From Rossellomorea marisflavi (GTDB lineage: Bacteria; Bacillota; Bacilli; Bacillales; Bacillaceae_B): a stretch of 64,000 nt of DNA. The notes under the pieces were generated by a model. That model was not told the DNA's origin. It saw nothing but the letters and a program-made list of their open reading frames with translations, and did not search any database. Positions 8,928 through 18,211 of this stretch are shown here, in pieces (the first letter of the stretch is position 1; every line of letters begins with the position of its first letter). Both the position numbers and the translations under genes were made by a program. The stretch is taken from positions 980,001 to 1,044,000 of the forward strand of contig NZ_CP081870.1 of NCBI RefSeq assembly GCF_022170785.1, given 5' to 3'.

Positions 8928-9115
8928 TCACGGAAGGGCGATTTCATTAAAGTGAGCGACGAGATAATCCAATGATTTCTTGAGCTCGTCACCCTCCATG
9001 TATTCTCCGTGTCCAGTGGGGGGGTTCTTGGTATAGGTGCTGGAGCTCTTCCAACGATGTTTTGGCATCATCCTAGTTCATGGTGAAGTATTTCGGTGGA
9101 ACGCTGATCCAAAAG
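8928..9115 (-). pseudogene. C-terminal remnant of an MBL-fold metallo-hydrolase
   Basis: Read on the minus strand from about 9115, the frame gives SVPPKYFTMN, a TAG stop, then DDAKTSLEELQHLYQEPP. After a frameshift in the run of Gs near 9017-9024 it continues TGHGEYMEGDELKKSLDYL and VAHFNEIALP, then stop (8928-8930). This matches the conserved tail of MBL-fold hydrolases (GHG.PM.GEEL...FDEIALP). The stop probably replaced the usual tryptophan (TGG to TAG). The N-terminal two thirds, including the zinc site, are gone. Confidence 0.68.
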
Positions 9116-9195
9116 AGTAGAAAACATACTGAAATTGGGTGAGTAGGGTTTGAGGATCTATAAAGTAGGGTAATAGTAGTTGTGTCTAATAAAGA

Positions 9196-9220
9196 AGCAG
9201 GGAGATGGGCTCTCCCTGCT
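9196..9220 (-). terminator. terminator of the 9225-9536 gene
   Basis: AGCAGGGAGA (9196-9205) and TCTCCCTGCT (9211-9220) form a 10-base stem directly after the minus-strand stop, followed on that strand by a T-rich tail. Confidence 0.75.
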
Positions 9221-9224
9221 AAAC

Positions 9225-9536
9225 TTACGAGCAGCAATCGCATTCCTTATCCTGTATGAGGATGGAGGAGATACCTTCGCTGTTTGAATGGAGGTAATGT
9301 TGCTTGATGATCACGGCTTCGCTAAACTGCTCAATAATTCCGACCAGTTCAGATAGGTCATCAAGTTCAACATACCATTTCCCTTTGATTTCGTAAGCAC
9401 GATCCAAAGGTTTTTCTTGGTTTCTGCAACCAGTACGTTCGATGTGGAATATCACGTATGAAACACATCCTGAATTTTGACTTGGAAACATTAGTTCCCA
9501 TTCTACTTCAGTGTATCCCACACGAGCAATATTCAT
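9225..9536 (-). CDS. Hypothetical protein, 103 residues
   Basis: I do not recognise this protein. The sequence begins MNIARVGYTEVEWELMFPSQ, has no signal peptide or membrane segment, and ends in a cysteine cluster (CDCCS), which could bind metal. A strong terminator follows. It lies in an AT-rich island downstream of the XRE gene on the same strand, so the two may form one unit. The ribosome binding site (GGGAAATT before ATG) is weak. Confidence 0.55.
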   Translation of the reverse strand: MNIARVGYTEVEWELMFPSQNSGCVSYVIFHIERTGCRNQEKPLDRAYEIKGKWYVELDDLSELVGIIEQFSEAVIIKQHYLHSNSEGISSILIQDKECDCCS

Positions 9537-9590
9537 AATTTCCCATTTATATTACGGTTAAAAGTAGTGAAAATAAGACTTTTTAATTGA

Positions 9591-9619
9591 ATAATTTCCA
9601 ATTGTAAATTGGAAATTAT
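9591..9619. promoter_or_regulatory. Perfect 13-base inverted repeat
   Basis: ATAATTTCCAATT (9591-9603) and AATTGGAAATTAT (9607-9619) are perfect arms around a 3-base loop. It overlaps the stop codon of the XRE gene and precedes the 103-residue gene. No T run follows on either strand, so an operator is more likely than a terminator. Confidence 0.55.
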
Positions 9620-9831
9620 GTCTCTCTGGGTGGCAAGATATCCACCCAGTAAATATTTAGGGCTTTGACGATAATGTCGACCTTGTTAATAGAGGCATTT
9701 GTTTTACCTCTTTCTAATGACGAGATAAAGTTGATTGAGAGTCCGGTTGCCTTGCTCAGTTCTTGAATGGTAATGTCCTGTGTCCTTCGATGGTATCTGA
9801 GCCTTCGTCCTATATATAGTGTAATCTCCAA
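9616..9831 (-). CDS. XRE-family helix-turn-helix regulator (small)
   Basis: From a TTG at 9831 the 71-residue product begins LEITLYIGRRLRYHRRTQDI and contains a clear HTH_3 domain: TIQELSKATGLSINFISSLE, RGKTNASINKVDIIVKALNI, ending DILPPRET. There is no effector domain. The start is uncertain: there is no good ribosome binding site, and a further TTG at 9870 adds 13 unlikely residues. The upstream minus strand has no convincing coding sequence, so an N-terminal truncation is possible. Confidence 0.6.
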   Translation of the reverse strand: MEITLYIGRRLRYHRRTQDITIQELSKATGLSINFISSLERGKTNASINKVDIIVKALNIYWVDILPPRET

Positions 9832-10036
9832 GAAGAACACCCACTTCCAAAAAATAAGAACTAGGTGCAATAGCCCTAATTCTTTTGATTATATCCTTGT
9901 CTTGGGGAATTGCTCGAGGTGGGTATCGAATTATTAATCGAAGTATCAATATCTGTCCAATTGTAGTTTTACCCTTCCATTTTAAACATAAACCTTTTGG
10001 ATGAAATTAATTTTAAAAATATTTTTAATTTTATAT

Positions 10037-10080
10037 ACACAGAAAGGTCATCATCCTTAGAGGTGATGACCTTTCTGTGT
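10037..10080 (-). terminator. Long hairpin downstream of the 10125-10241 small ORF
   Basis: ACACAGAAAGGTCATCA (10037-10053) pairs perfectly with TGATGACCTTTCTGTGT (10064-10080). Read on the minus strand it is followed by an AT-rich tail (ATATAAAATTAAAAATATTTT), which is compatible with termination of a minus-strand transcript. Nothing coding is seen between 9832 and 10036. Confidence 0.5.
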
Positions 10081-10124
10081 GCAGGTGACTAATACATTGG
10101 ATTGGGCAAAGAACCATTGTGAAA

Positions 10125-10241
10125 TTAATAACTCAGCATCTTCGGTGTTTCATAGCCATTGGGTGTTGCTTTAGAAAGCTTTGGTACCCCTCCAAATTGA
10201 CATGGCTGCTCAACGTAATTGTTTTGTCCATGGTAAAACAT
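10125..10241 (-). CDS. Possible small protein, 38 residues
   Basis: An ATG at 10241 preceded by GGGAGATG opens a 38-residue frame: MFYHGQNNYVEQPCQFGGVP then KLSKATPNGYETPKMLSY, stop. The composition (Tyr, Asn, Gly, Pro, one Cys, few charges) recalls small spore proteins, and a strong hairpin follows on the same strand. No family is recognised. Treat it as a candidate only. Confidence 0.35.
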   Translation of the reverse strand: MFYHGQNNYVEQPCQFGGVPKLSKATPNGYETPKMLSY

Positions 10242-10443
10242 GTTGAACATCTCCCGATTGATGTGACTGTCTACTTTATTCCATTGTGGCTTGGGCGTCG
10301 AGGTGGTGAGGTGAAATGCCAGTTTTCATTTAACAGCGAAGCCTGTAAAGAAAAAATGGCATGAAATTAGACGGAACCCCTAGACCCGTTTTGTCCTCTT
10401 CTCAATAAGATGTATGGATGACAGGATAAGGAGGGGTTTAGGT
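10242..10443 (+). other. Leader region of the giant repeat-protein gene
   Basis: This 202-base stretch has no convincing gene. It holds the presumed promoter of the 10444 gene. No sigma-A type promoter of good quality is visible, which would fit a sporulation sigma factor (inference). Confidence 0.3.
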
Positions 10444-13400
10444 TTGGCGTTTCCTAGTAACAATCAATATACTGCGATAGAGGTTGGTGGCGTCCCGCTC
10501 TTTGACGTTTTGGGGGATGAATCCCCCGCTTCGACGGACCTTGTCGGGAATTCGACGTTCCCGACCGGCTTTTTTGCCTATGATGGGACCAACGTTTATT
10601 TCAGGCTACGACTGGAGGCAGATCCGCGTAACACGCAGCTGACTGGTTTCAGGAACTTTTCTTGGGGCGTACTGATCAACACGACAGGCGTTGCAGGAAC
10701 ATACAACTGGCTATTCAATGTGGATGGACTGAACAATCGGGTCAGCTTGATCCAGAACACGATCGTTCAATTCAATTCTTGGACAGATCAGGCGGAAGGG
10801 ACCAATGGCAATGGGGCTCCCAATGTGTCAAGGACCATAACCAATTTCGACTTTGCAAGGGTGGTTCCCGCTGATTCGTCGATCGGAGGTACTCCGGATT
10901 TCTTTTTGGACTGGTATTTACCGGCCAGTGTGTTTTTCTCCACCCTGGGGATCACAGAGGCTTCACTGTTGCGCACCATATATTTTTCATCGGCGAATGC
11001 GAATAATTATAACAAGGACTCCTTGCGTACAAGTGAAGGGTTTTCGTTTGTCAATGCTTTTAGTAATCCCATATCTGCTCAGGATGCTGATATCCGTGCC
11101 CGTCTTGAAACAAATAAGCAGCTCACCGGTGGCCCGACCAGCCTGCTGCTCGGGCAGCAAGCCACGTGGACCGGGACCATCACCGTGAGGAACAATGGGC
11201 AGTCAGCGGCCAATGCCGTGTCTCTGGTTGATCTCATCGGGACAGATGTGGTCAGTTCGTTTGTGGTGGACAGTGTCTCCCAAGGGTTGATCAGTTATAA
11301 TGCACTGACGAAGCAGTTGACGTGGAATGTAGGAAATCTTCCTGCCAACATCCAAGCTACTTTGACGTTCACTCTTACAGGTTCCTACACACTGAGCGGA
11401 CAAAGGCTCCTTGATCGCGTAGTGGCTACGGGACTGGATAGTTTCTCGGGAGGGGTGGTGACTTCCAATACGACCGTTGTGAACGTAAATGTAACAGCTT
11501 CTGCTACGATCAATGGCGTTGTCACCGATCAGGCTACGGGGCTTTTCCTGCCAAATACTACGGTCAATCTCCTACAGGGGGTCACGGTTGTGGCCTCGAC
11601 GATTACGAATGCCATCGGCTTTTATTCCTTCACCAATCTGGTACCGGGGAACTATACAATCGAAGCAGCCAGGGCGACGTATAATACCGCCAGTGTTAAC
11701 ACATCTGTAGCCCCTGGTGCTTCTAATACGGTGAATATCCCGCTACAGCCTCAAACAAGTAGCATTTCGGGGAATGTTTCAAGCGGTGGTCCGATCCTCG
11801 GGGCGACGATCGTCCTCACGAATTCTTCAGGTGTCATCGTGGGTACCACGATCACGGATGCTTTAGGAAATTACTCGTTTGTGGGACTCATACCGGGGCC
11901 ATACAATCTAGCGGTTTCCGCCCCGGCTTTTCAATCTCAGACGATTGGCGTCACGACGGTGGCCAATCAGGCATCGGTCGTGAATGTTACCTTAGTGCCG
12001 AACCCCGGTGCCCTTTCCGGTACGGTACAGGATAGCGTGACCAGTGCACCACTTCCCGGTACCACGGTGGAATTGCTTACATCTACGGGGATCCTCCTCA
12101 ACTCGACGACGACGGATGCAGGGGGCGTCTATACATTCGATGCACTAGCTCCCGGGCTTTATCAGGTAAGGGCGTCGGTTTCAGGATATTCCACGGGTAT
12201 CGTATCGGCATTGGTTGTCTCGGGGTTGACGGCGACAGGGAATCTTCTCCTTTTGCAAAACCCGGGAACGGTGACGGGGCAGGTAAGGGATGCGGCGACT
12301 CTGCTGCCGATACAGGGGGCCACGGTTCAAGTGATCGACGGACAGGGGGTCGTATCGGGGACACTGTCGACCGATGTGACGGGAGTGTATACCTTTGCCT
12401 CCTTGCGTCCAGGTTCGTATTCTCTTATATTTTCGGCACCTGGATATGGAAGTGTAACCAATGGAGCCGTGGTGACGTCCAATGCCATCACGGTTGTGGA
12501 TGCTCCATTGACACGGATAGCAGGAACGTTATCGGGTACCGTGACTGGCCCGGGCAGCCTGCCAATCCCTGGTGCGGTCGTAACGGTGTACGCTAATAAC
12601 GTCCAGATCGCGAGCGTGTTGACGGATCTGGCAGGGAATTACACCGTTCCGGGGCTTTCTCCAGGTTCCTATACCGTCGTGATCGGGGCCAATACGTTCA
12701 CGTCGGCCTCTCTAGGGACATCCATATCAGGTGGAAAGACTACAACGCTTGACGCACTCCTGACTCCAAATCCAGGTACGTTGACTGGAACCATAACCGA
12801 TCAGGGTGCCAATCCCCTATCGGGCGTCTCGGTGACGGTGGCAGCAAGCTCGGGTACGGGAATCATTGTCGCAACGACGGTGACAGGAAATGACGGGACG
12901 TATACGGTCACGGGTCTTGCTCCCGGAAACTACATCGTGGTGGCAAGCAGTCTCAATTTCCAACAAGTTTCGGCTGGCGCCAGTATCGCAGCTGCCGGAA
13001 CGACCGTATTGAACCTATCTCTTGCCAGTGATCCTGGGACCATCTCCGGGGTGATTCTCGACGCCCAGACTGGGAGTCCGATTGCAGGAGCGAATGTACA
13101 GATACGGGTTTTGGATGCAGGGGGCTCTCTTGTCGCCACGGTTCAATCTGCCCCGGACGGTCAATACGTTTTGGGGAATCTTGCACCGGGGGTGTATACC
13201 GTTGTCGCCTCTGCGGTGGACTTCCAGACCAATAGCGCTACGGTACAAGTGTTCCCGAATCTGACGACGGTCGGGAATGTGGCCCTTTTGCCAAATCCGG
13301 GAAGTATTTTCGGCACGGTCACAAGCAGTATCGGCTCAACGCCGATTGGAGGGGCGGTAGTATCGGTCCTGAATAGTAGCGGTCAACTGGTCACGTCCGT

Positions 13401-16400
13401 GCTGACGAACATTGCCGGGAACTTCACCGTATCCGGACTTGCGCCGGATCAATATACCCTATCGGTCCTTTCTCCCGATTTTCAAAATCGCAGTGTGGGC
13501 GCGATCGTCGTTTCGGGCGTCACCACGCCGGTAGCCGTTCAACTGATCCCTGATCCTGGGAGTATTACCGGGTTAGTCACCCCGGCAGTACCGAACACGA
13601 TCTTACAATTAAGGGATAGCAATAACGTCTTCATCGATTCGTTTGCAGCGAACCCTGATGGAACCTTTTCTTTTAATAACTTGGCACCAGGTGTGTACAC
13701 AGTCACGGCGAGTGCACCGAACTACTCTTCCGCACAAGCAGGTGCCGTGGTGGTTAGTGGGGAGACAGATGTCATCGCACTGACCATCTTACCGAATCCC
13801 GCCACCATAACGGGCACCATCACGACAACCGGCGGGGTGCCGCTTCCGACCTCATTCGTTCAAGTGTTGAATCCGATAGGCATCTTGGTGGCTTCAGGTT
13901 TTTCTGACGCCAACGGAGTCTATACGGTGGGGAATCTTCCGGCGGGCTCTTATACGGTAGTGGGCAATGCGGTCAATTTTGGTCAGGCGTCACAAGGCGT
14001 AACGCTGACAGCAGGGCAAATCCTGCCGGATGTGAACTTCACGCTCCTGGCGGATACAGGGGGCTTGACTGGTCAGGTAACGGATGCGTTTACGGGTACC
14101 CTCTTGTCAGGAGCCACGGTTGTCATATCGGATGCCACGACACAGCTTCCCGTTATCACCACCACCACCTCTTTGTTCGGGAACTTCCTTGTGAGTGGTC
14201 TGGCTCCTGGAACCTATATTGTGACAGCTTCCCTGACCGGATATGCCTCCCAACAAGTCGGAGCGATCGTTGTCAGCGATCAGAACGGCATCGTCCACTT
14301 ATTCCTCACCCCTGATCCAGGGACCATTGAAGGGACGGTGGTGGATACGCTGGGGAATCCTGTATCGGGCACAAATATTCTGATCACCGTCGTGAATGAA
14401 GACAATGTCATTGTCGCTACAGTCCTGGCCAATTCAGATGGGACGTATCAGATTCCACAGTTGCTGCAGGGGACGTATTTTATCACAGCAAGTGCTACTG
14501 GATTTGCATCTTCAACGGTTTCAGCGATTGTAACAAGTGCACAGACCATCCCAGTCACGAATGTCCTTACTCCGAATCCTGTTGCCGTTACAGCAACCGT
14601 CCTTATAGTGGGATCGTCTACACCAATTGGAGGATCCCAAGTACAGGTCAAATCATCAAACAATATTGTCATTGCCTCTGGAACGACCGATTCTTCAGGT
14701 CAGGTGACGTTTCAAGGTCTTCCTGCAGGTACCTTATACTTTACAGCGGATGCTGTAGATTTTGGGACCGATTCCAAAACGGTCTTTGCAGGACCTGGAG
14801 ATGTTCTGACGGTTGAACTATTCCTGCGAGATGATCCGGGTCAAGTGGTAGGGATTGTGACCAATTTGCCTACAGGAGCATCCGTCCCGAACGCTACCGT
14901 GACCCTTAGGAATGTAGCCGGGGTCAATGTATCCACTGCATTGACAAATGATTCTGGCCAATACTCCTTTACAGGAGTGACTCCGGGCACTTACACCGTT
15001 ATAGCCAATGCCGCGAATTTCGGACCTGAGTTGTCAGGTGTAACGGTTGCGCCCAATATCGTAAGCAATGTCAGCTTTGCCCTCCAGCCTAATCCGGGGG
15101 TGATTCAAGGAACGGTGCGTGATGCGGGAACCAATCTGCCGATCCCGAATGCCACCGTGACAATCCGGCAGTTCTCTGGAGATGGGCCGATCATAACAAC
15201 GACTCTCACGGATGCGAATGGGTTCTTCCGATCCACTCAATTATCACCAAGGTCCTACGTGGTCGTATCCGGTATCGATGGATATGGGTCAGCCGCCGTG
15301 TCAGCCGATGTCGTCAGCAGTCAGGTGACGACGGTTGAGGTATTCCTCACGCCGAATCCGGGTGCCATCCAAGGAACCATCCTTGATGCTGAGACCCTGC
15401 AGCCGCTAGGCGGGACACTCGTGCGGGTCATCAACAACCAAGGAACCATTATTGCTTCAGTGAATACGGATGCGAATGGCTTCTATTATGCAGGCGGGTT
15501 GCCTCCGGGGGATTATACGGTAGGAGCGGTCAACCCTGTGTACCAGGCGGGCCTGAGTGAAACGTTGATTCAACCGAACGTGACCAATACGGTGAACTTG
15601 CTCTTGCAAGGGAACCCTGCTACGTTGAACGGCCTCGTTTATGATGCCGTGGACGGATCTCCATTGCCGGGTGCGGTGATTGAAATTAGAGTGAGCGGCA
15701 CCAATATCCTCGTTCGGCGAGTGGTATCAGATGGAACTGGTAGATACATTGTTTCCGGATTACCACAAGGTACATTCGACGTAGCGGCACAACTTCAGAA
15801 TTATAAGATCAGTACCAATACGGTGTTCCTTAGCCCTGGTGAAGTGGAGGGTCTTAATATTCCATTAAGTCCATTCCCTGCAACAATCATTGGAACGGTG
15901 GCCGATGCCCTCACGCTAACCCCGATTGCGGGTGCACTTGTCCGTTTGGTCATTCCGAACACGGATATTGAAGTAGGAAGCGTATTGACCGGTGCCGATG
16001 GAACCTATACGTTGAGCAATATACCTGAAGGACAGTATACCCTGACTTTCTCAGCTAATGCCTTTGCTAGTGACGTACAATCCATCACGCTTGAAGAAAA
16101 TGAAGTTGCAACCATCAATGCATTCCTGGACGCTAATCCTTCTACTATTTCTGGCAGGGTGACGGCTCAGGGATCGGGGGCAGGGATTCAAGGGGCTCTT
16201 GTGAGGGTCTTTACTCAGAATGGTGCCTTTGTGACGAGTACGTTGACGGATGCAAATGGCTTTTATGAACTACCGGGTATCAGGGAAGGAACCTATTCCG
16301 TGATCTACAGCGCGACCGGATTTGGAACGACTCTCAGGACGATTCCCTTACCTGCCGGAACGAGTGTTACCGTGGATGTATCCCTTGTGCAGGATACTGC

Positions 16401-18036
16401 CTCCATCCAAGGCACCGTTCGGGATGCTGCGAACGGACTTCCACTTCCATCGGCACTCGTACAGATATTCGTGGTAGGGACCACAATCCCTGTTGCATCC
16501 GTCCTGACGAACCAACAAGGGGGCTACACCATTGATGGTCTCTTACCCCAAGAATATCGGGTCGTCTATAGTGCCACAAATTATCAATCCCAGACGAACC
16601 TCCTTTTATTCAATCCGGGAGAAGTAAAGACGAATGATGTGGCTTTGGATCGACTTCCATCAAGGATTGAGGGCACCGTCACAGAGGCCGCCAGTGGACT
16701 TCCGATTGCCAATGCATCGGTGACGCTCCTATACAGCGGCTCAGGTATCATTGCGGCAACAGGATTCACCGACCCGAACGGGAATTATGCATTGGATGGG
16801 TTGTCACCAGGTGAGTATACTCTCCGTTTCCAAGCCCCAGGATATGTCACGGGAACGGTCCCGATTGTTCTCGGGCTGAATGAGCGGGTCGTGGTCAATC
16901 AGGCATTGGGACTTGGTTCTGGTACTATTGCGGGATCAGTGAGACGGGCAAGCGACGGTACTCCGATTGTGAACGCACTCGTTCTTGCCTTCACGGTCGC
17001 CGGGCAGCCGATTGGAAGTACCTTGACAGATGTCAATGGGGCATATTTGCTGAGTGGTCTTCCTCAGGGACCGGTGGTCTTGGTTGTAAGGGCCACAGGT
17101 TTTCAATCTGAGAGAAGGGATGTTGCCATCAGGGCTGGTCAAACCGCTCAAGAGGATTTCGCCTTAGTAGCGAATCCTGCAAGCCTAACAGGTTTCATCA
17201 CGGATATCGGGACAGGTGGACCGGTTCCGGGGGCTCTTGTGCAAATCCTTCCCGTTGGTTCAGAAGTTCCTTTCAAATCCACACTGTCCCTTCAAGATGG
17301 GGTCTATCTTCTAATCGGGTTGCCGGCTGGCCGATTTGTGGTACGGGTCAGGGCAGAAGGATATGAAGAGAGGCGGATTGAGGTCACTCTGACAGAGGGG
17401 CAGGTACTTGATCTTGATATTCAACTGGGAGAGATTCCACCAACTCCCCCTCCAACTACACCGCCTGTGATCGAACTGAATGCGGAATGCATCAACGTAA
17501 GCAAAGTCTATGACTGGGTGTTTGCTCCATTCCGGGAAAGTCAAAAGGTCATGATCCCGCCTGACTGCAGGGGAATCGTAGAAGACGCCCTCGCCCTCGG
17601 CGAAGACGTGACAATCTCCTGTAGCACCGGAGCCACAACCTGCCGCGTGATCGGGTACGAGAATGGAAGTCCGGGTGTCGTGAATGTCAGGATTGAGATC
17701 CCGGTCAGCCTGACCCTTGAAACGGAGGACGGGGGCTCGTGCACCATCGACTACCGGGCTTACCTCGACCGTTCCCTTGCCGTTTGCATTCCTGATGGCC
17801 TCAACGCCGGGAACATCGACTGCTCGCTCCTTGAAGTAAAATGCATGGCAGATGGCGGAGTCCTCACCGATCAGTTCTTCGAGATCAACCTCTTGGCCTG
17901 CCTGCAGATCGAGGTCCATGCCAACGTCACCCTGGAGGTTCTCGCTGAATTCTGCTTCCCTCGTGGAAACCCTGAATTCGTCGATCAGGATGCCAATTCC
18001 AGCTGTGACTTTCCGGAATGGCCTCCAAATTGCTAA
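10444..18036 (+). CDS. Giant surface/spore-type protein with 23 carboxypeptidase-regulatory-like repeats
   Basis: The start is TTG at 10444, with AAGGAGGGG correctly spaced, giving MAFPSNNQYTAIEVGGVPLF and 2530 residues; the ATG at 10414 lies upstream of that site. The protein has no signal peptide or anchor. Residues 1-220 form an N-terminal domain (STDLVGNSTFPTGFFAYDG), and about 225-350 a DUF11/CARDB-like beta domain. About 352-2329 holds 23 tandem beta-sandwich repeats of some 86 residues (consensus PGTI.GTV.D...PI.GA.V...TDA.G.Y...L.PG.YTV). A PTPPPTTPP linker and a C-terminal domain of about 190 residues follow. That domain has 12 cysteines, while none is seen earlier. Lack of export signal plus clustered cysteines suggests a mother-cell-made, disulfide-linked spore coat or exosporium filament; this is inference. 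Confidence 0.88.
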   Translation: MAFPSNNQYTAIEVGGVPLFDVLGDESPASTDLVGNSTFPTGFFAYDGTNVYFRLRLEADPRNTQLTGFRNFSWGVLINTTGVAGTYNWLFNVDGLNNRVSLIQNTIVQFNSWTDQAEGTNGNGAPNVSRTITNFDFARVVPADSSIGGTPDFFLDWYLPASVFFSTLGITEASLLRTIYFSSANANNYNKDSLRTSEGFSFVNAFSNPISAQDADIRARLETNKQLTGGPTSLLLGQQATWTGTITVRNNGQSAANAVSLVDLIGTDVVSSFVVDSVSQGLISYNALTKQLTWNVGNLPANIQATLTFTLTGSYTLSGQRLLDRVVATGLDSFSGGVVTSNTTVVNVNVTASATINGVVTDQATGLFLPNTTVNLLQGVTVVASTITNAIGFYSFTNLVPGNYTIEAARATYNTASVNTSVAPGASNTVNIPLQPQTSSISGNVSSGGPILGATIVLTNSSGVIVGTTITDALGNYSFVGLIPGPYNLAVSAPAFQSQTIGVTTVANQASVVNVTLVPNPGALSGTVQDSVTSAPLPGTTVELLTSTGILLNSTTTDAGGVYTFDALAPGLYQVRASVSGYSTGIVSALVVSGLTATGNLLLLQNPGTVTGQVRDAATLLPIQGATVQVIDGQGVVSGTLSTDVTGVYTFASLRPGSYSLIFSAPGYGSVTNGAVVTSNAITVVDAPLTRIAGTLSGTVTGPGSLPIPGAVVTVYANNVQIASVLTDLAGNYTVPGLSPGSYTVVIGANTFTSASLGTSISGGKTTTLDALLTPNPGTLTGTITDQGANPLSGVSVTVAASSGTGIIVATTVTGNDGTYTVTGLAPGNYIVVASSLNFQQVSAGASIAAAGTTVLNLSLASDPGTISGVILDAQTGSPIAGANVQIRVLDAGGSLVATVQSAPDGQYVLGNLAPGVYTVVASAVDFQTNSATVQVFPNLTTVGNVALLPNPGSIFGTVTSSIGSTPIGGAVVSVLNSSGQLVTSVLTNIAGNFTVSGLAPDQYTLSVLSPDFQNRSVGAIVVSGVTTPVAVQLIPDPGSITGLVTPAVPNTILQLRDSNNVFIDSFAANPDGTFSFNNLAPGVYTVTASAPNYSSAQAGAVVVSGETDVIALTILPNPATITGTITTTGGVPLPTSFVQVLNPIGILVASGFSDANGVYTVGNLPAGSYTVVGNAVNFGQASQGVTLTAGQILPDVNFTLLADTGGLTGQVTDAFTGTLLSGATVVISDATTQLPVITTTTSLFGNFLVSGLAPGTYIVTASLTGYASQQVGAIVVSDQNGIVHLFLTPDPGTIEGTVVDTLGNPVSGTNILITVVNEDNVIVATVLANSDGTYQIPQLLQGTYFITASATGFASSTVSAIVTSAQTIPVTNVLTPNPVAVTATVLIVGSSTPIGGSQVQVKSSNNIVIASGTTDSSGQVTFQGLPAGTLYFTADAVDFGTDSKTVFAGPGDVLTVELFLRDDPGQVVGIVTNLPTGASVPNATVTLRNVAGVNVSTALTNDSGQYSFTGVTPGTYTVIANAANFGPELSGVTVAPNIVSNVSFALQPNPGVIQGTVRDAGTNLPIPNATVTIRQFSGDGPIITTTLTDANGFFRSTQLSPRSYVVVSGIDGYGSAAVSADVVSSQVTTVEVFLTPNPGAIQGTILDAETLQPLGGTLVRVINNQGTIIASVNTDANGFYYAGGLPPGDYTVGAVNPVYQAGLSETLIQPNVTNTVNLLLQGNPATLNGLVYDAVDGSPLPGAVIEIRVSGTNILVRRVVSDGTGRYIVSGLPQGTFDVAAQLQNYKISTNTVFLSPGEVEGLNIPLSPFPATIIGTVADALTLTPIAGALVRLVIPNTDIEVGSVLTGADGTYTLSNIPEGQYTLTFSANAFASDVQSITLEENEVATINAFLDANPSTISGRVTAQGSGAGIQGALVRVFTQNGAFVTSTLTDANGFYELPGIREGTYSVIYSATGFGTTLRTIPLPAGTSVTVDVSLVQDTASIQGTVRDAANGLPLPSALVQIFVVGTTIPVASVLTNQQGGYTIDGLLPQEYRVVYSATNYQSQTNLLLFNPGEVKTNDVALDRLPSRIEGTVTEAASGLPIANASVTLLYSGSGIIAATGFTDPNGNYALDGLSPGEYTLRFQAPGYVTGTVPIVLGLNERVVVNQALGLGSGTIAGSVRRASDGTPIVNALVLAFTVAGQPIGSTLTDVNGAYLLSGLPQGPVVLVVRATGFQSERRDVAIRAGQTAQEDFALVANPASLTGFITDIGTGGPVPGALVQILPVGSEVPFKSTLSLQDGVYLLIGLPAGRFVVRVRAEGYEERRIEVTLTEGQVLDLDIQLGEIPPTPPPTTPPVIELNAECINVSKVYDWVFAPFRESQKVMIPPDCRGIVEDALALGEDVTISCSTGATTCRVIGYENGSPGVVNVRIEIPVSLTLETEDGGSCTIDYRAYLDRSLAVCIPDGLNAGNIDCSLLEVKCMADGGVLTDQFFEINLLACLQIEVHANVTLEVLAEFCFPRGNPEFVDQDANSSCDFPEWPPNC
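11496..17431 (+). repeat. 23 tandem repeats encoding carboxypeptidase-regulatory-like domains
   Basis: In-gene tandem array of roughly 258-base units. Protein repeats are clearly homologous (shared GxY/GTY and LxPGxY positions) but DNA identity between units is low by eye, implying old duplications under selection on structure, not recent expansion. Confidence 0.85.
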
Positions 18037-18042
18037 CACATG

Positions 18043-18070
18043 ACCGATCCCGTTTTGGGATCGGTTTTTA
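18043..18070 (+). terminator. terminator of the giant gene
   Basis: ACCGATCCC (18043-18051), loop GTTTT, GGGATCGGT (18057-18065), then TTTTA. Confidence 0.9.
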
Positions 18071-18211
18071 TTTTCAAGTACGTCTTGGTTATAAGGCTCA
18101 GAGTGAATAGTGAAAACGGTATGGGATGAAATATCCATTTCCCAGTAAAGATTTTCCTTAAGTAGCCGATAAAAAGAATGTTGGAGATTTATACTATCTG
18201 GAGGTTTTAGC

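Noticed and set aside
9704-9949. 81-codon minus-strand frame overlapping the XRE gene
   Set aside because: The overlapping frame has the clear helix-turn-helix; this one shows no motif and no ribosome binding site.
10001-10036. AT-rich palindromic stretch considered as a replication or attachment site
   Set aside because: Only simple A/T runs are seen; no direct repeat partner, integrase gene or iterons lie nearby.
18112-18125. cre-like sequence TGAAAACGGTATGG before the aldehyde dehydrogenase
   Set aside because: The last two conserved positions do not match, so it is too weak to claim CcpA control.
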